Assembly (NCBI RefSeq): GCF_033118175.1
Contig: NC_083698.1
Span: 76,043,001-76,107,000 of the forward strand
DNA: 64,000 bases
Source: Dama dama
Taxonomy: Eukaryota; Chordata; Mammalia; Artiodactyla; Cervidae
Reading direction: 5' to 3'
The stretch's first letter is position 1. The number at the start of each line of letters is the position of its first letter. The translations under genes and the position numbers were made by a program. The notes beneath the pieces were generated by a model. The model was given only the letters and a program-made list of their open reading frames with translations. It did not search any database and was not told the origin of the DNA. Shown here piece after piece: positions 35,066 through 46,221 of the stretch.

Positions 35066-35918
35066 AATACATGTAACTCCATGGCTGATTCATGTCAATG
35101 TATGACAAAACCCACTGCAATGTTGTGAAGTAATTAGCCTCCAACTAATAAAAATAATTGAAAAAAAAAAGGAAAAAAAATAGCTAAGTAAATCACTATT
35201 TAATAAGAAGAAGAATAAAAATATTCACTTATTAAAAAAAAAAAACTAGCCCAAGATAAAAATAGATAATATAAATAAGTCTATAACTTTATATTCTTAT
35301 AACCATATACATACAATGAACTTAGTTTTTATATGAGGTGTAAGGTATATACATAATTTGAAACAGATTATAGATCTACAGGTAACACACACAGCTATAA
35401 CGCTTTTAGATGAAAACAAGGGATAAAATATTTGGGGGCTGGCATTAGGCAGCGAGTTCTTACACATTATACTAAAGAAGGTTCCATAAAGGAAAAAAAA
35501 AAACAACATAAATTGAGCTTTATAAAAGTTAGATACTTTTGCTCTCTGAAAGGAAAAATAAGTAAATAAACAAGTTATAAGCTGGGAGAAAACATCTGCA
35601 AACCAAATATTTGGTAAAGGACTTTTTCTAGTATACTTTTTTAAAAACCTCAAAACTCACAGTAAGAAAAAAACTTCCAATTGAAAGATGGAACATTTTA
35701 CCAACAGTGGCAGCAAATAAGTACATGAAAAAATGCTCAGCATTATAAGCCATTAGGAGAATTCAAATTAAAACTGTGATGAGGTACCACTAACATCTAC
35801 TAGAAGGTATACAATTTTAAAAACAAGGAGTTGGACTGATGGTAGATAAATGTGGAGTCATTTGACAACCTAAGCACCCTAAAAAAATGGAATTTGACTT
35901 TGACTAACCTCATTGGAT

Positions 35919-36141
35919 GGCTCTCAGATGAAGCTAATGGTAAAGAACCCATCTGCCAATGCAAGAGACATAGAGATATGGGTTTGATCCCTCTGTCGGG
36001 AAGATCCCTTGGAGGAGGGTATAGCAACACACGCCTGTATTCTTGCCTGGAGAATCCCATGGACAGAGGAGCCTGGCGGGCTATAGTCCATGGGGTCACA
36101 AAGAGCTGGACACGACTGAAACAACTGAGCATGCATGCAAT
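35919..36141 (+). mobile_element. Bov-tA SINE
   Basis: Full Bov-tA, B box seen as gtttgatccctct. Flanked by ctcattggat (35909-35918 and 36142-36151; 12 of 13 bp if extended upstream). Confidence 0.9.
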
Positions 36142-36151
36142 CTCATTGGAT

Positions 36152-36631
36152 ACTTACCAGAAAAAAAAAAAAAAGAGCCATTTAGTCTTCCCCCCTTGAG
36201 ACCCAGCTGAATGCAGTATTGATGGTTATTGAAGGTGAGTAGGAATTTAGGAATTACGCACAAAAAGGTAATCCACCCAAATACTTAAAGCACAGGTTTG
36301 CCACATTCTGTATTTTAGTCAAGGAATGGGTATCTGAATTCAGGCTGGTGCATTATAATTAGGTTGTAACTGTCACCTTCATAAATAAAACCAATGTGTT
36401 TCAACTATTTTCATAGTTGAATGTAATGTTTCAAAAGCAATGTACTTGGGGAGGGACTGTGGAGAAAGGCAGATCATTGTGACAACTGTCCCAGGGACCA
36501 TTATCAAGGCATTCATCCATAAAGAAGAACTAAATATGAGCCCTCCTAGATTTAATCATACCCAAGTCTGAAGATAAACCAGAAATGTTAAACACACACA
36601 AGAAGCACTACAATAGCTTGGAGTATGACTT
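36152..36631. other. Non-coding DNA
   Basis: Starts with an A-run (36161-36174). Nothing else recognised. Confidence 0.4.
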
Positions 36632-36645
36632 CAGTTCAGTTAAGT

Positions 36646-36975
36646 TCAGTCGCTCAATTGTGTCTGACTCTTTGCGAGCCCATGAATCGCAGCAAGCCAT
36701 GCCTCCCTGTCCATCACCAACTCTCGGAGTTTACTCAAACTCATGCCCATCGAGTCAGTGATGCTATCCAGCCATCTCATCCTCTGTCGTCCCCTCCTCC
36801 TCCTGCCCCCAATCCCTCCCAGCATCAGGGTCTTTTCCAATGAGTCAACTCTTCGCATGAGGTGGCCAAAGTATTGGAGTTTCAGCTTCAGCATCAGTCC
36901 GTTCAATGAAAACCCAGGACTGATCTCCTTTAGGATGGGCTGGTTGGATCTCCTTGCAGCCCAAGGGACTCTCAA
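36646..36975 (-). pseudogene. BovB ORF C-terminus
   Basis: 110 codons open to the natural end: WAARRSNQPILKEISPG, LKLQYFGHLMRRVDSLEK, the Arg-rich GGRRRRGRQRMRWLDS, then LVMDREAWLAAIHGLAK and the final RTQLSD-type end (here SQTQLSD). It ends within a few bases of the element's 3' tail, as in other RTE elements with a very short 3' UTR. Confidence 0.8.
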
Positions 36976-37014
36976 GAGTCTTCTCCAACACCACAGTTCA
37001 AAAGCATCAATTCT

Positions 37015-38219
37015 TCAGTGCTCAGCTTTCTTTACAGTCCAACTCTCACATCCATACATGACCACTGGAAAAACCATAGCCTTGACCAGAGGGACCTTTG
37101 TTGGCAAAGTAATGTCTCTGCTTTTTAACATGCTATCTAGATTGGTCATAACTTTCCTTCCAAGGAGTAAGCGTCTTTTAATTTCATGGCTGCAGTCAGA
37201 ATCCGCAGTGACTTTGGAGCCCAAAAAAATAAAGTCTGACACTGTTTCCACTGTCTCCCCATCTATTTCCCATGAGGTGATGGGACCAGATGCCATGATC
37301 TTAGTTTTCTGAATGTTAAGCTTTAAGCCAATTTTTTCACTCTCCTCTTTCACTTTCATCAAGAGGCTTTTCAGTTCCTCTTCGCTCTCTGCCATAAGGG
37401 TGGTGTCATCTGCATATCTGAGGTTATTGATATTGCTCCTGGCAATCTTGATTCCAGCTTGTGCTTCCTCCAGCCCAGCGTTTCTTATGATGTACTCTGC
37501 ATATAAGTTAAATAAGCAGGGTGACAATATACAGCCTTGATGTACACCTTTTCCTATTTGGAACCAGTCTGTTGTTCCATGTCCTGTTCTAACTGTTTCT
37601 TCCTGACCTGCATACAGGTTTCTCAAGAGGCAGGTCAGGTGGTCTAGTATTCCTGTCTCTTTCAGAATTTTCCACAGTTTATTGTGATCCACACAGTCAA
37701 AGGCTTTGGCATAGTCAATAAAGCAGAAATAGATGTTTTTTTCTGGAACCCTCTTGCTTTTTCAATGACCCAGCGGATATTGGCAATTTGATCTCTGGTT
37801 CCTCTGCCTTTTCTAAAACCAGCTTGAACATCTGGAAGTTCACAGTTCACGTATTGCTGAAGCCTGGCTTGGAGAATTTTGAGCATTACTTTACTAGCGT
37901 GTGAGATGAGTGCAATTGTGCAGTAGTTTGAACATTCTTTGGCATTGCCTTTCTTTGAGACTGCAATGAAAACTGACTTTTTCCAGTCCTGTGGCCTCTG
38001 CTGAGTTTTCCAAATTTGCTGGCATATTGAGTGCAGCACTTTCACAGCATCATCTTTCAGGATTTGAAATAGCTTAACTGGAATTCCATCACATCCACTA
38101 GCTTTGTTTGTAGTGATGCTTTCTAAGGCCCACTTGACTTCACACTCCAGGATGTCTGGCTCTAGGTGAGTGATCACACCATCGTGATTATCTGGGTCAT
38201 GAAGATCTTTTTTGTACAC
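37015..38219 (-). pseudogene. BovB reverse transcriptase, frameshifted
   Basis: Two overlapping frames. 38219-37662 carries the RT N-terminus (LEPDILECEVKWALESI, NYCTIALISHASKVMLK, VQAGFRKGRGTRDQIANI). 37692-37015 carries motif B (HQGCILSPCLFNLYAEYI), the intact YADD box and the region after it (DFIFLGSKVTADSDCSHE, MYGCESWTVKKAEH). The switch falls in a T-run near 37736-37742 and puts motif A (the DYAKAFD Asp) out of frame. A TGA ends the second frame at KKAEH, where other copies read on into RIDAFELWCWRR. Not functional. Confidence 0.85.
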
Positions 38220-38358
38220 CTCTTCTTAATATCTTCTGTTTCTGTTAGGTCCATACCGTTTCTGCCCTTTATTGAGCCCATCTTTGCCTGAAATGTTCCC
38301 TTGGCATCTCTAATTTTCTTGAAGAGATCTCTAGTCTTTTCCATTCTGTTGTTTTCCT

Positions 38359-38649
38359 CTATTTCTTTGCATTGATCGCTGAGGAAGGCTTTCTATCTCT
38401 CCTGGCTATTCTTTGGAACTCTGCATTCAAATGGGAATATCTTTCCTTTTCTCCTTTGCTTTTTGCTTCTCTTCTTTTCACAGCTATTTGTAAGGCCTCC
38501 TCAGACAACCATTTTGCCTTTTTGCATTTCTCTTCCATGGGGATGGTCTTGATTCCTGTTTCCTGTACAATGTCACGAACCTCCGTCCATAGTTCATCAG
38601 GTTCTCTGTCTATCAGATCTAGTCCCTTAAAACTATTTCTCACTTCCAC
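38359..38649 (-). pseudogene. BovB endonuclease-RT linker
   Basis: 96-codon frame with KGLDLIDREPDELWTEV, VQETGIKTIPMEEKCKKAK and the Lys/Arg-rich KRREAKSKGEKERYSHLNAE. It lies between endonuclease and RT. The frame is lost at both ends. Confidence 0.75.
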
Positions 38650-39026
38650 TGTATAGTCATAAGGGATTTGTTTAGGTCATACCTGAATGGTCTAGTGGTT
38701 TCCCCTACTTTCTTCAGTTTAAGTCTGAATTTGGCAATAAGGAGTTCATGATCTGAGCCACAGTCAGCTCCTGGTCTTGTTTTTGCTGACTGTATAGAGC
38801 TTCTCCATCTTTGGCTGCAAAGAGTATAATCAATCTGATTTCAGTGTTGACCATCTGGTGATGTCCATGTGTAGAGTCTTCTCTTGTGTTGTTGGAAGAG
38901 TGTGTTTGCTATGACCAGTGCGTTCTCTTGGCAAAACTCTATTAGCCTTTGCCCTGCTTCATTCCATACTCCAAGGCCAAATTTGCCTGTCACTCCAGGT
39001 GTTTGTTGAGTTCCTACTTTTGCATT

Positions 39027-39758
39027 CTAGTCCCCTATAATGAAAAGCACATCTTTTTTGGGTGTTAGTTCTAAAAGGTCTTGTAGGTCTTCATAGAACC
39101 ATTCAACTTCAGCTTCTTCAGCGTTACTAGTTGGGGCATAGGCTTGGATTACCATGATATTGAATAGTTTGCCTTGGAAATGAACAGAGATCATTCTGTC
39201 GTTTTTGAGATTGCATCCAAGTACTGCATTTCGGGCTCTTTTGTTGACTATGATGGCTACTCCATTTCTTCTAAGGGGTTCCTGCCCACAGTAGTAGATA
39301 TAATGGTCATCTGAGTTAAATTCATCCATTCCAGTCCATTTTAGTTAGCTGATTCCTAGAATGTCAACAGTCACTCTTGCCGTCTCCTGTTTGACCACTT
39401 CCAATTTGCCTTGACTCATGGACCTAACATTCCAGGTTCCTATGCAATAGTGCTCTTTACAGCATCGGACCTTGCTTCTATCATCAGTCCCATCCACAAC
39501 TGGGTATTGTTTTTGCTTTGGCTCCATCCCTTCATTCTTTCTGGAGTTATTTCTCCATTGATCTCCAGCAGCATATTGGGCACCTACCGACCTGGGGAGT
39601 TCCTCTTTCAGTATCCTATCATTTTGCCTTCTCAGACTGTTCCTGGGGTTCTCAAGGCAAGAAAACTGAGGTGGTTTGCCATTCCCTTCTCCAGTGGACC
39701 ACATTCTGTCAGACCTCTCCACCATGACCCGACCATCTTGGGTGTCCCCACATGGCAT
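39027..39758 (-). pseudogene. BovB N-terminus and APE-type endonuclease, with stops
   Basis: Frame 39758-39345 has the N-terminal region and the endonuclease start CIGTWNVRSM, then a TAA after VDILGIS where a Glu codon is expected. Frame 39329-39027 continues with DDHYIYYCGQEPLRRNG, NDRMISVHFQGKLFNIMVIQ and AYAPTSNAEEAEVEWFYEDL, up to FIIGD, where a Trp codon has become TAG. The endonuclease nicks target DNA to prime reverse transcription. These two stops alone disable it. Confidence 0.85.
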
Positions 39759-39904
39759 GGCTTAGTTTCACTGAGTTAGACAAGACTGTGGTCCTGTGGT
39801 CAAGTTGGCTAGTTTTCTGTGATTATGATTTTAGTGTGTCTGCCCTTTGATGCCCTCTAGCAACACCTACTGTCTTACTTGGGTTTCTCTTAACTCGGAT
39901 GTGG

Positions 39905-40235
39905 GGTATCTCTTCACGGCTGCTCCAGCAAAGCGCAGCCGCTGCTCCTTACCTTGGAGGAGGGGTGTCTTCTCACGGCCGCCCCTCCTGACCTTGAACG
40001 TGGAGTAGCTCCTCTCAGCCCTCCTGCGCCAGGCAGCAGCCGCTCCTTGGAGGTGGGGTAGCTCCTCTCGGGCAGGACCCCGACCTCCGGGGTGGGGTAG
40101 TTCCTCTCGGCCGCCGCCCATGACCACAAGCGTCAGGAAGCTCCTCTTGGCCGCGCCGCTGTCTCAGCCTGGCGCTCTCGGTCGCTACCCCTGACCTTGG
40201 GTGAGGGGTAGCTTCTCACGGCCACGCTTCTGCGC
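39905..40235 (-). promoter_or_regulatory. BovB 5' UTR, GC-rich tandem repeats (putative promoter)
   Basis: About seven imperfect copies of a 35-60-bp unit, each containing a 'ggggtagctcctctcggcc'-like core (for example near 39959, 40001, 40050, 40090, 40131, 40205). The block is CpG-rich, which stands out from the AT-rich surroundings. It lies where the internal promoter of a full-length element is expected. Promoter function is inference. Confidence 0.6.
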
Positions 40236-40434
40236 GGTCTGTTAGGAAACAAATTAATACATAAAAATTGATTTACATGAAAATGTTTCATCTCCTCCAA
40301 AACAGGCAAAATATGGAGCAGAAACTGACAAAATAACTGACCTAAACCCCACAAACACCCAAAGTAGAATGTAGCGAAAAACAATAGAATCTACAGAACC
40401 ATTTACAGACAGGGGTATCTGCTGTACCTAATCT

Positions 40435-40625
40435 ACACCCCGGCTCCAGCACTAACCTGCTGTACAACGTGGGAAAACAATCTAAGTTTTTTGAGGATTG
40501 GTTTCATAACATCTATAAAATGGCATTTTAAAAGTAACTATTTAATATGGTCGTTTGGGTTAAATGAGTAAAAGCATGAGAAACACAACTTAAAATAGCT
40601 CCTGACACATAGCAAGGACTGAAAA
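40435..40625 (+). mobile_element. MIR SINE
   Basis: 'ccggctccagcactaacctg', 'ttgaggattggtttcataac', 'tataaaatggcattttaaaa' and 'aatagctcctgacacatagc' follow MIR order. Confidence 0.6.
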
Positions 40626-40814
40626 GATATTAGCCATTGATTTTATCTTCATCGTCATAGAAGAAACATGCTGATAGCCTTCCAACATCCAAGCATTAGG
40701 AAAGGTATACAGTTCACAGAACCTCAAAGCTCTAAAAGAACATATATAAATCACTGATTGCTCAGTCCCACTGGGAAGGGTCCACTTTCCTGTGACATTG
40801 TGCAAGGAACTCTG

Positions 40815-40945
40815 CCCAGGTGTTAGGAGTTCAGAATAGTTGGCCTGGTTTTGTCACCAGTTGGCTGGGTGACTTTGAAGTAGTCACCTCCCCTTTCTGG
40901 ACTTCAGTTCATGCCTGTAAATGGTTGACTTGGCCTCAGTCCTCT
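40815..40945 (+). mobile_element. MIR SINE fragment
   Basis: 'gtcaccagttggctgggtga', 'ctttctggacttcagttcat', 'gcctgtaaatggttgac'. Confidence 0.55.
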
Positions 40946-41684
40946 CTCTTGTTCTTTCTAACACTCACATTTTATTAAATCTGCTATGATGTGCCACAGG
41001 CTTCATGTGGTCATCCTACCACCTACTAACCCATCCTTCATTGTTATAGCCCAGCCACACACATCAACTCAAAGGAGTGGGTGCTGCAGCTCAGACACAT
41101 TCCAGCTTTGTCTTCCTCAGTAAGGAAACAGAAGAAAGCTGACATCTCCCGTCCCCAGATTAATGACACCCCAGAGGGTATCTGTGAGATTCCTCCAGGT
41201 GCTCTGCCGGCTGGTCTTTTGTGCTGGTAAAGCTTTTAGTATGACAATGTCTTTACTTTTGTTTCTGGCAAGAATTAATAAATTACTTATGATATTTAAT
41301 AAGAAGCAGATGCTCCCAATGAGAATGGGGCCTGGTTGCCCATTAATTCTGGTTGGATTTTTCTTGCCATGGTGAATGGAAGCAGACAGAGTAGGTGATC
41401 CACACGATATTTTGCAAAAGACCAAAGTTGTCTGCAGACAGTAGAGCTGAGAACAATTGCTCTGTATAATTCAAAATGGATGGAACAGTGATGTGGTGTT
41501 TAAAATTAGAAAAAGCATTTGGTTTCTATAGTTAAAAGCTAATGGGCCCTGTGGCCCTGAAACTGTTCCAGATGCTAAGAAGTGATATTCTGTAACAGAG
41601 ATGGTAAAGGTAATGAGTCAACAGTTATTAAAAAGCTGCTCTGAACAACACTTTATCTTAGGATTATAGATGGTACAATGTGAA
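40946..41684. other. Unique non-coding DNA
   Basis: Overlapping opposite-strand frames at 41117-41425 show no family. No repeat recognised. Confidence 0.4.
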
Positions 41685-41835
41685 AAGAATAATATTTACT
41701 AGGCACTAACTCTGTGTCAAGCACATATTCAGAAAAATAAATCTATGGGCCTTGTCTCACATATATTAAATAATTTGTCAAATATCATTTACCTGGTTCA
41801 GTTTGATTCTGGGATCTGAATTTTTGTAGATCAAC
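41685..41835 (-). mobile_element. MIR SINE fragment
   Basis: 'tttactaggcactaactctg', 'tgtcaagcacatattcag', 'ggttcagtttgattctggga'. Confidence 0.5.
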
Positions 41836-41984
41836 AACCTGTGTGTATGAAGTTTTGTTTTATGTGTTTTGCTTTGTTCTATAAAGCCTTAACCTTCAGG
41901 GATGTTACACTCCAGTTAGGCAAGTGAAACAAGATGACAGTTTACAACGGTACCTGTAAGTGTTCAAATAGCATATGGTGTACA

Positions 41985-42485
41985 TAGGCCACTGTGGTAG
42001 ATAAAATTACAGTTCTGAGCAGCGAATCGCTGCCTCCACCACAGGACTATACATCCCTGTCGCACTGATGTTTGGCCACGTGACATGCTTTGGCCTTCTG
42101 ATGGGTGCAGAGTACTTTGCTGAACCTTGACTTTGGGACTGGCCATGTTGGCTAATGGAACTTTAACAGACACATTACTGGCAGAGAACTGATGTACTCA
42201 TGGGGTAGGCCTTCTTTCTTGTGCCTATGTGGTTGCCACCAGAAGAGCTTCCTTCCCTGGTATTTGAGTCTTTTGAGACTGGGGCCCAGAATGCACACAT
42301 GTGAAGCAGATTTGAGCCCAGCCAAGAGCAATGGGACAAGCCCAGCTGGACCCACAGCTTGAAACAGAGATGTCGAGCAGCCTCACATGAGTGAGGATAA
42401 ATGTTGCTGGGTAAAACCACTGAGTTCAGGGAGCCTGTTTGACAGCAATAGCCTTTGCAGTCACCACAAGGGGAAACTGACATAA
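41985..42485 (+). mobile_element. Old solo LTR (ERVL-MaLR-like)
   Basis: Sense LTR with 'agcagcgaatcgctgcctcc', 'caggactatacatccctgtc', 'ggccacgtgacatgctttgg', and a 3' end of 'gaggataaatgttgctgggt' / 'aaaccactgagttcagggag'. Tail type resembles the fragment at 1-137. Non-coding. Confidence 0.6.
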
Positions 42486-43190
42486 TGGGGAATAGAGTTG
42501 TTCTCTGCTCCGACTATAAAATCAATACCATTTGAATTAGAGCAAAAATATTCAAAGTTCCCCTAATGGAAAGAATGGCTTTCAGATCAGACTAATACTT
42601 GACAAACAGAATTGATCCTCTAAGGCAATCGGAAGGAGCTGGGTTAAGTTTGAAAGCCTCAAGAAAAGATTCATAGAAGTCTGTGTTGGCGGAGTTCACC
42701 CCAGGACAGTCAAGGGGAGAGATCCAACCCACACACCCCAGTTTCTATAGGAACTACATCCCTGTTGGGATGAATGCACATCATAACCTAGAGGGATTCA
42801 ACAACTGATACCACTTGTCCAGTACAGGGCTCAGCAAACATCCTTCATCCTCCCTGTGGTGATGCAGCTTCCCGTGACCAATGGCCAACGGGCAGAACAT
42901 TAACTAGTTGTGTCAACTAGTCCTGAGGTCTGAGAAACAAAAGCAACAGTTATGTGGTCAGTGTATATTAACATGTCAGCATTTTGGTTACACAGCAGTC
43001 TGCAAATTTGGTTAGTAAGAATCTGACTTTGAAAAACACATCTGCTCTCTCTGTGCTGACAAAGTTAAGTTCAACAGACAGAAAAGTAGTGGCCAGACTA
43101 AGGCAAAATCCACAGGGCAAACCTATTAGTAGCCACTGATGTCTTCTGGAGATATCATGACCTCATCAGCAGGGTCCTTCCCCATCTAAA
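42486..43190. other. Unique non-coding DNA
   Basis: No repeat or coding feature recognised. Confidence 0.4.
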
Positions 43191-43194
43191 ATGC

Positions 43195-43820
43195 CATTAC
43201 AGCTGGGCATATACCCAGAGAAAATTATAATTCAAAAAAGCACATGCACCCCAATGTTCATTACAGCACTATTTACAATAGCTAGGACATGGAAGCAACC
43301 TAAATATATATCAACAGAGGAATGGATAAAGAAGATATGGTATACACACACACACAATGGAATATTACTCAGCCTTATAAAGGAACGAAACTGAATCATT
43401 TGTAGAAATGTGGATGGACCTAGAGTCTGTCATACAGAGTGAAGTAAGTCAGAAAGAGAAAAATATTATATATAAATGCGTATATGTGGGATCTAGGAAA
43501 ATGGTATAGATGATCTTATTTGCAAAACAGGAATAGAGAAACAGATGTATAGAGCAAACATATGGATACCAAGGGGGGTATAGGGGGTGGTTTGGGATGA
43601 ATTGGGATTGACATACATACATTATTGATATTTTTTATAAAATAGATAACTAATGAGAACCTACTATATAGGGAACTCTACTCAATGCTCTGTGGTAAAT
43701 AGGAAGGAAATCCAAAAAAGAGGGTATATATTTATACACAGCTGGTTCATTTTGCTGTAGAGTAGAAACTAACACCACATTGTAAAGCAACTATACTCTA
43801 GTAAAATTGTTTTAAAAATT
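43195..43820 (+). mobile_element. L1 3' end with ORF2 tail
   Basis: Begins in the ORF2 C-terminus (a frame reading CTPMFITALFTIARTWKQP, then EWIKKIWYTHTHNGI with an in-place CA expansion) and continues through the 3' UTR to 'gtaaagcaactatactctag'. Frames are broken. Confidence 0.8.
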
Positions 43821-44348
43821 TTACTGGCAAGAAGAACTGTTCATTTAAACATGCTTAATTTTGAAATTTTATGATTATTCAATATAATTATTGGAAAATA
43901 AGTTGTATAGTTAATAAGGGCCAAGCAAATTAGAATATGGAGGATTATTATGAATCAGGGAAGACTATTTCACAGGAAGTGGGAAGACCCACTTGGCAGG
44001 TGGGATAAAAATGTGACAAGATAATGGATTCAACATTATGGAGAAAAGTGTGAACATGGAATCTGGTTTCTTTGTTAATATTTAATGACAAAGAAATCCT
44101 AGTCATTAGACATGGTAGGAAGTTTCTATGGAAAGAAAGAAAATCATGCAGGAATTGACAGTGAAAATGGAAAGCTATACGATCAATGAAATATATACAT
44201 AATATACCTAAAACTTTTCAGAGCATAGAAGTAAATATTCTAGGGAGAAACAGCTGTGGGTGTTCTAAGGGTATATAAAGTGCTTAATGAGAGGTAGGTG
44301 CTCACAAAACATTTCTTAGAGCTATTGTTTTCAAATATGCCTCCTTTT
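43821..44348. other. Non-coding AT-rich DNA
   Basis: Nothing recognised. Confidence 0.4.
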
Positions 44349-44359
44349 ATGAGGAGACA

Positions 44360-44501
44360 TTCATGCATTGGAGAAGGAAATGGCAACCCACTCCAATATT
44401 CTTGCCTGGAGAATCCCAGGGATGGCAGAGCCTGGTGGGCTGCCGTCTATGGGGTCGCACAGAGTCAGACACGACTGAAGCGACTTAGCAGCAGCAGCAG
44501 C
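44360..44501 (+). mobile_element. Bov-A2 SINE, single BovA unit
   Basis: 'ttcatgcattggagaaggaa' start, 'gcctggtgggctgccgtcta' core, and a (GCA)n end. Flanked by atgaggagaca (44349-44359) and atgagaagaca (44502-44512), 10 of 11 matching. It lacks the first unit of the dimer. Confidence 0.88.
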
Positions 44502-44576
44502 ATGAGAAGACAAAACTCACAATTTTGGGCCAGATTGGAAAATAAGTAAAAAAATATATACTAACTTTTGGGTCTT

Positions 44577-45252
44577 CAGTTCAGTTCAGTCGCTCAGTCA
44601 TATCCGACTCTTTGTGACCCCATGAATCATAGCACGCCAGGCCTCCCTGTCCATCACCAACTCCCGGAGTTTACTTAAATTCATGTCCATCAAGTCAGTG
44701 ATGCCATCCAGTCATCTCATCCTCTGTCATCCCTTTCTCTTCCTGCCCCCAATCCTTCCCAGCCTTAGGGTCTTTTCCAATGAATCAACTCTTTGCATGA
44801 GGTGGCCAAAGTATTGGAATTTCAGCTTCAACATCAGTCCTTCCAATGAACACCCAGGACTTATCTCCTTTATGATGGACTGCTTGGATCTTCTTTCAGT
44901 CCAAGGGAATCTCAAGAGTCTTCTCCAACACCACAGTTTAAAAGCATCAATTCTTCAGCGCTCAGCTTTCTTCACCAACCAACTCTCACACCCATACATG
45001 ACCACTAGAAAAACCATAGCCTTGACTAGACAGACCTTTGTTGGCAAAGTAATGTCTCTGCTTTTAAATATGCTGTCTAAGTTGGTCATAACTTTCCTTC
45101 CAAGGAGTAAGAGTCTTTTAATTTCATGGCTGCAGTCACCATCTGCAATGATTTTGGAGCCCCCCAAAATAAAGTCTGACACTGTTTCCCCATCTATTTG
45201 CCATGAAGTGATGGGACCAGATGCCATGATCTTAGTTTTCTGAATGCTGAGC
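44577..45252 (-). mobile_element. BovB LINE 3' fragment
   Basis: Antisense BovB from the cagttcagttcag tail to just upstream of the DFI-GSK region. Flanked by tttgggtctt (44567-44576) and tttgggactt (45253-45262). Two small frames remain (44915-44727 and 45227-44955). A 9-nt deletion removes one of two tandem 'gtttccact' units (GETVSDF instead of GETVETVSDF). Confidence 0.88.
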
Positions 45253-45262
45253 TTTGGGACTT

Positions 45263-45817
45263 AATCCCCATCATTAACCACAGAAGACTTCCAGTTAGTT
45301 GGCGTGATTAATATTATAACCCTTCCCTGAGAACCTTCAAATACTTTTATATCTATTGCTTCATTCTGCCACCTTAAAAATCAGCAGATATATAATTAAC
45401 TTTATTTTAGAGGTGTGAAACCCAAACATGAAAGAGGGTAAGACTTATTTAAGATTTCTCAGCTAACTAATAAGAGATGAAGTTAACTAGTAAGTGCTTT
45501 CCTGGAACAAGCTCCTGAGAATCTACTTGTGTGCATCTCTTCCCAACTCTGCATTCAGCCATGTGACACTGGGGGCTTGAGACTGGCCACCATGGGGGTA
45601 TTTACACATAGAAATAAGCTAATAAACAGTACAAATCAGGGATTATTCCCCCCTCCTTGAGAGGAGGTTATTAAACATTTTACCATCCATCATTAACTAG
45701 AATACTGGTCGTGCAGACAAAGGTTCCATCTTGTCTTTACTTTACATCTTACTTTACTTTAAATCTTAGACTTTAGTAACTTCATAAAAGTCAAATACCT
45801 TGTGGAACTATAACTTT
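45263..45817. other. Non-coding DNA
   Basis: 45350-45500 may be a heavily decayed antisense MIR. Nothing else recognised. Confidence 0.35.
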
Positions 45818-46016
45818 GGGCTTCCCTGGTGGCTCAGTGGCAAAGAATTTGCCTGCCACATGGGAGACTTGGGTTTGATCCCTGGGTCAGGAAGAATTCC
45901 TGGAGAAAGAAATGGCAAACCAGTCCAGTATTCTTGCTGGGAAATCCCATGTACAGAGGAGTCTGGTGGGCTGTAGTCCATGGGATTGCAATGAGTCAGA
46001 CCTGACTTAGCGACTT
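45818..46016 (+). mobile_element. Bov-tA SINE
   Basis: Head gggcttccctggtggctcag with A box, B box gtttgatccctgg, and 'gattgcaatgagtcagacct' tail. Target-site duplication unclear. Confidence 0.9.
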
Positions 46017-46221
46017 TAAACCTTTGGTTTGCCCACGTAGTATAATGAACCTTAACATGTTTGAATCCTGGAATTGATGATCAAATATTCCAGTCAGGTA
46101 AATAGATAAGTATATCATGCTTGAATATTGAGTAATTTTAATTTTATTCACTTATCATTATAAGGAGGTAATTGTATTTAAAATATTAATGTCAATTTAC
46201 TATAAGCCAAAGTTTCTCAAA

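Larger units (their letters stand above)
34424..35241 (+). mobile_element. Bovid L1 (L1-BT type), 5'-truncated, with double A-tail
   Basis: Starts near the ORF2 C-terminus and runs through the G-rich 3' UTR to 'gcctccaactaataaaaat' and an A-rich run. After the first A-run (35159-35180) come about 53 bp of other sequence (35181-35233) and then a second A-run before the TSD. That is the layout of a 3' transduction. Bracketed by aaaactagcccaa (34411-34423 and 35242-35254). Inserted in the L1M at 32560-35830. Confidence 0.88.
32560..35830 (+). mobile_element. Ancient L1M, split by a SINE and a younger L1
   Basis: ORF1 vestige first ('cagtcaacagatgccaatgg', 'gagccttagggacctgtgag', 'gaagacataatggctgaaga'), then the start of ORF2 ('ttgcattaaatgcaaatggc', 'ggtaggttaaaagctaatgg', 'ggaatggctatattaattat') and late ORF2 ('atgaaaaaatgctcagcatt', 'gtgatgaggtaccactaaca'). 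Every frame is destroyed. It was later hit by a Bov-tA SINE (33451-33674) and a bovid L1 (34424-35241); the old sequence reads continuously across each insertion once one TSD copy is removed. Confidence 0.75.
36632..40245 (-). mobile_element. BovB LINE, near full length
   Basis: The only copy here that reaches the 5' UTR. Reading along the minus strand: a GC-rich 5' UTR (40245 to about 39760), a single long coding region with an APE-type endonuclease then a reverse transcriptase, a C-terminal basic segment, and the ctgaactgaactgaa-type 3' tail at the left. Coding capacity is broken by at least three in-frame stops, a deletion of about 20 nt near 38218 and a frameshift in a T-run near 37736-37742. 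Full-length RTE elements are about this long. No convincing target-site duplication was found. Confidence 0.9.

Noticed and set aside
37015..39758. Endonuclease and reverse-transcriptase frames as a host gene
   Set aside because: They are parts of a BovB LINE with several stops and frameshifts.
39867..40384. Repetitive Pro/Ser/Arg-rich minus-strand frames with a repeated SYPT/NYPT core
   Set aside because: They are translations of the tandem repeats in the BovB 5' UTR, upstream of the real start region.
43341..43356. CA expansion inside the L1 tail as a separate microsatellite
   Set aside because: Only about eight CA units within an L1 fragment. Noted in the L1 entry instead.
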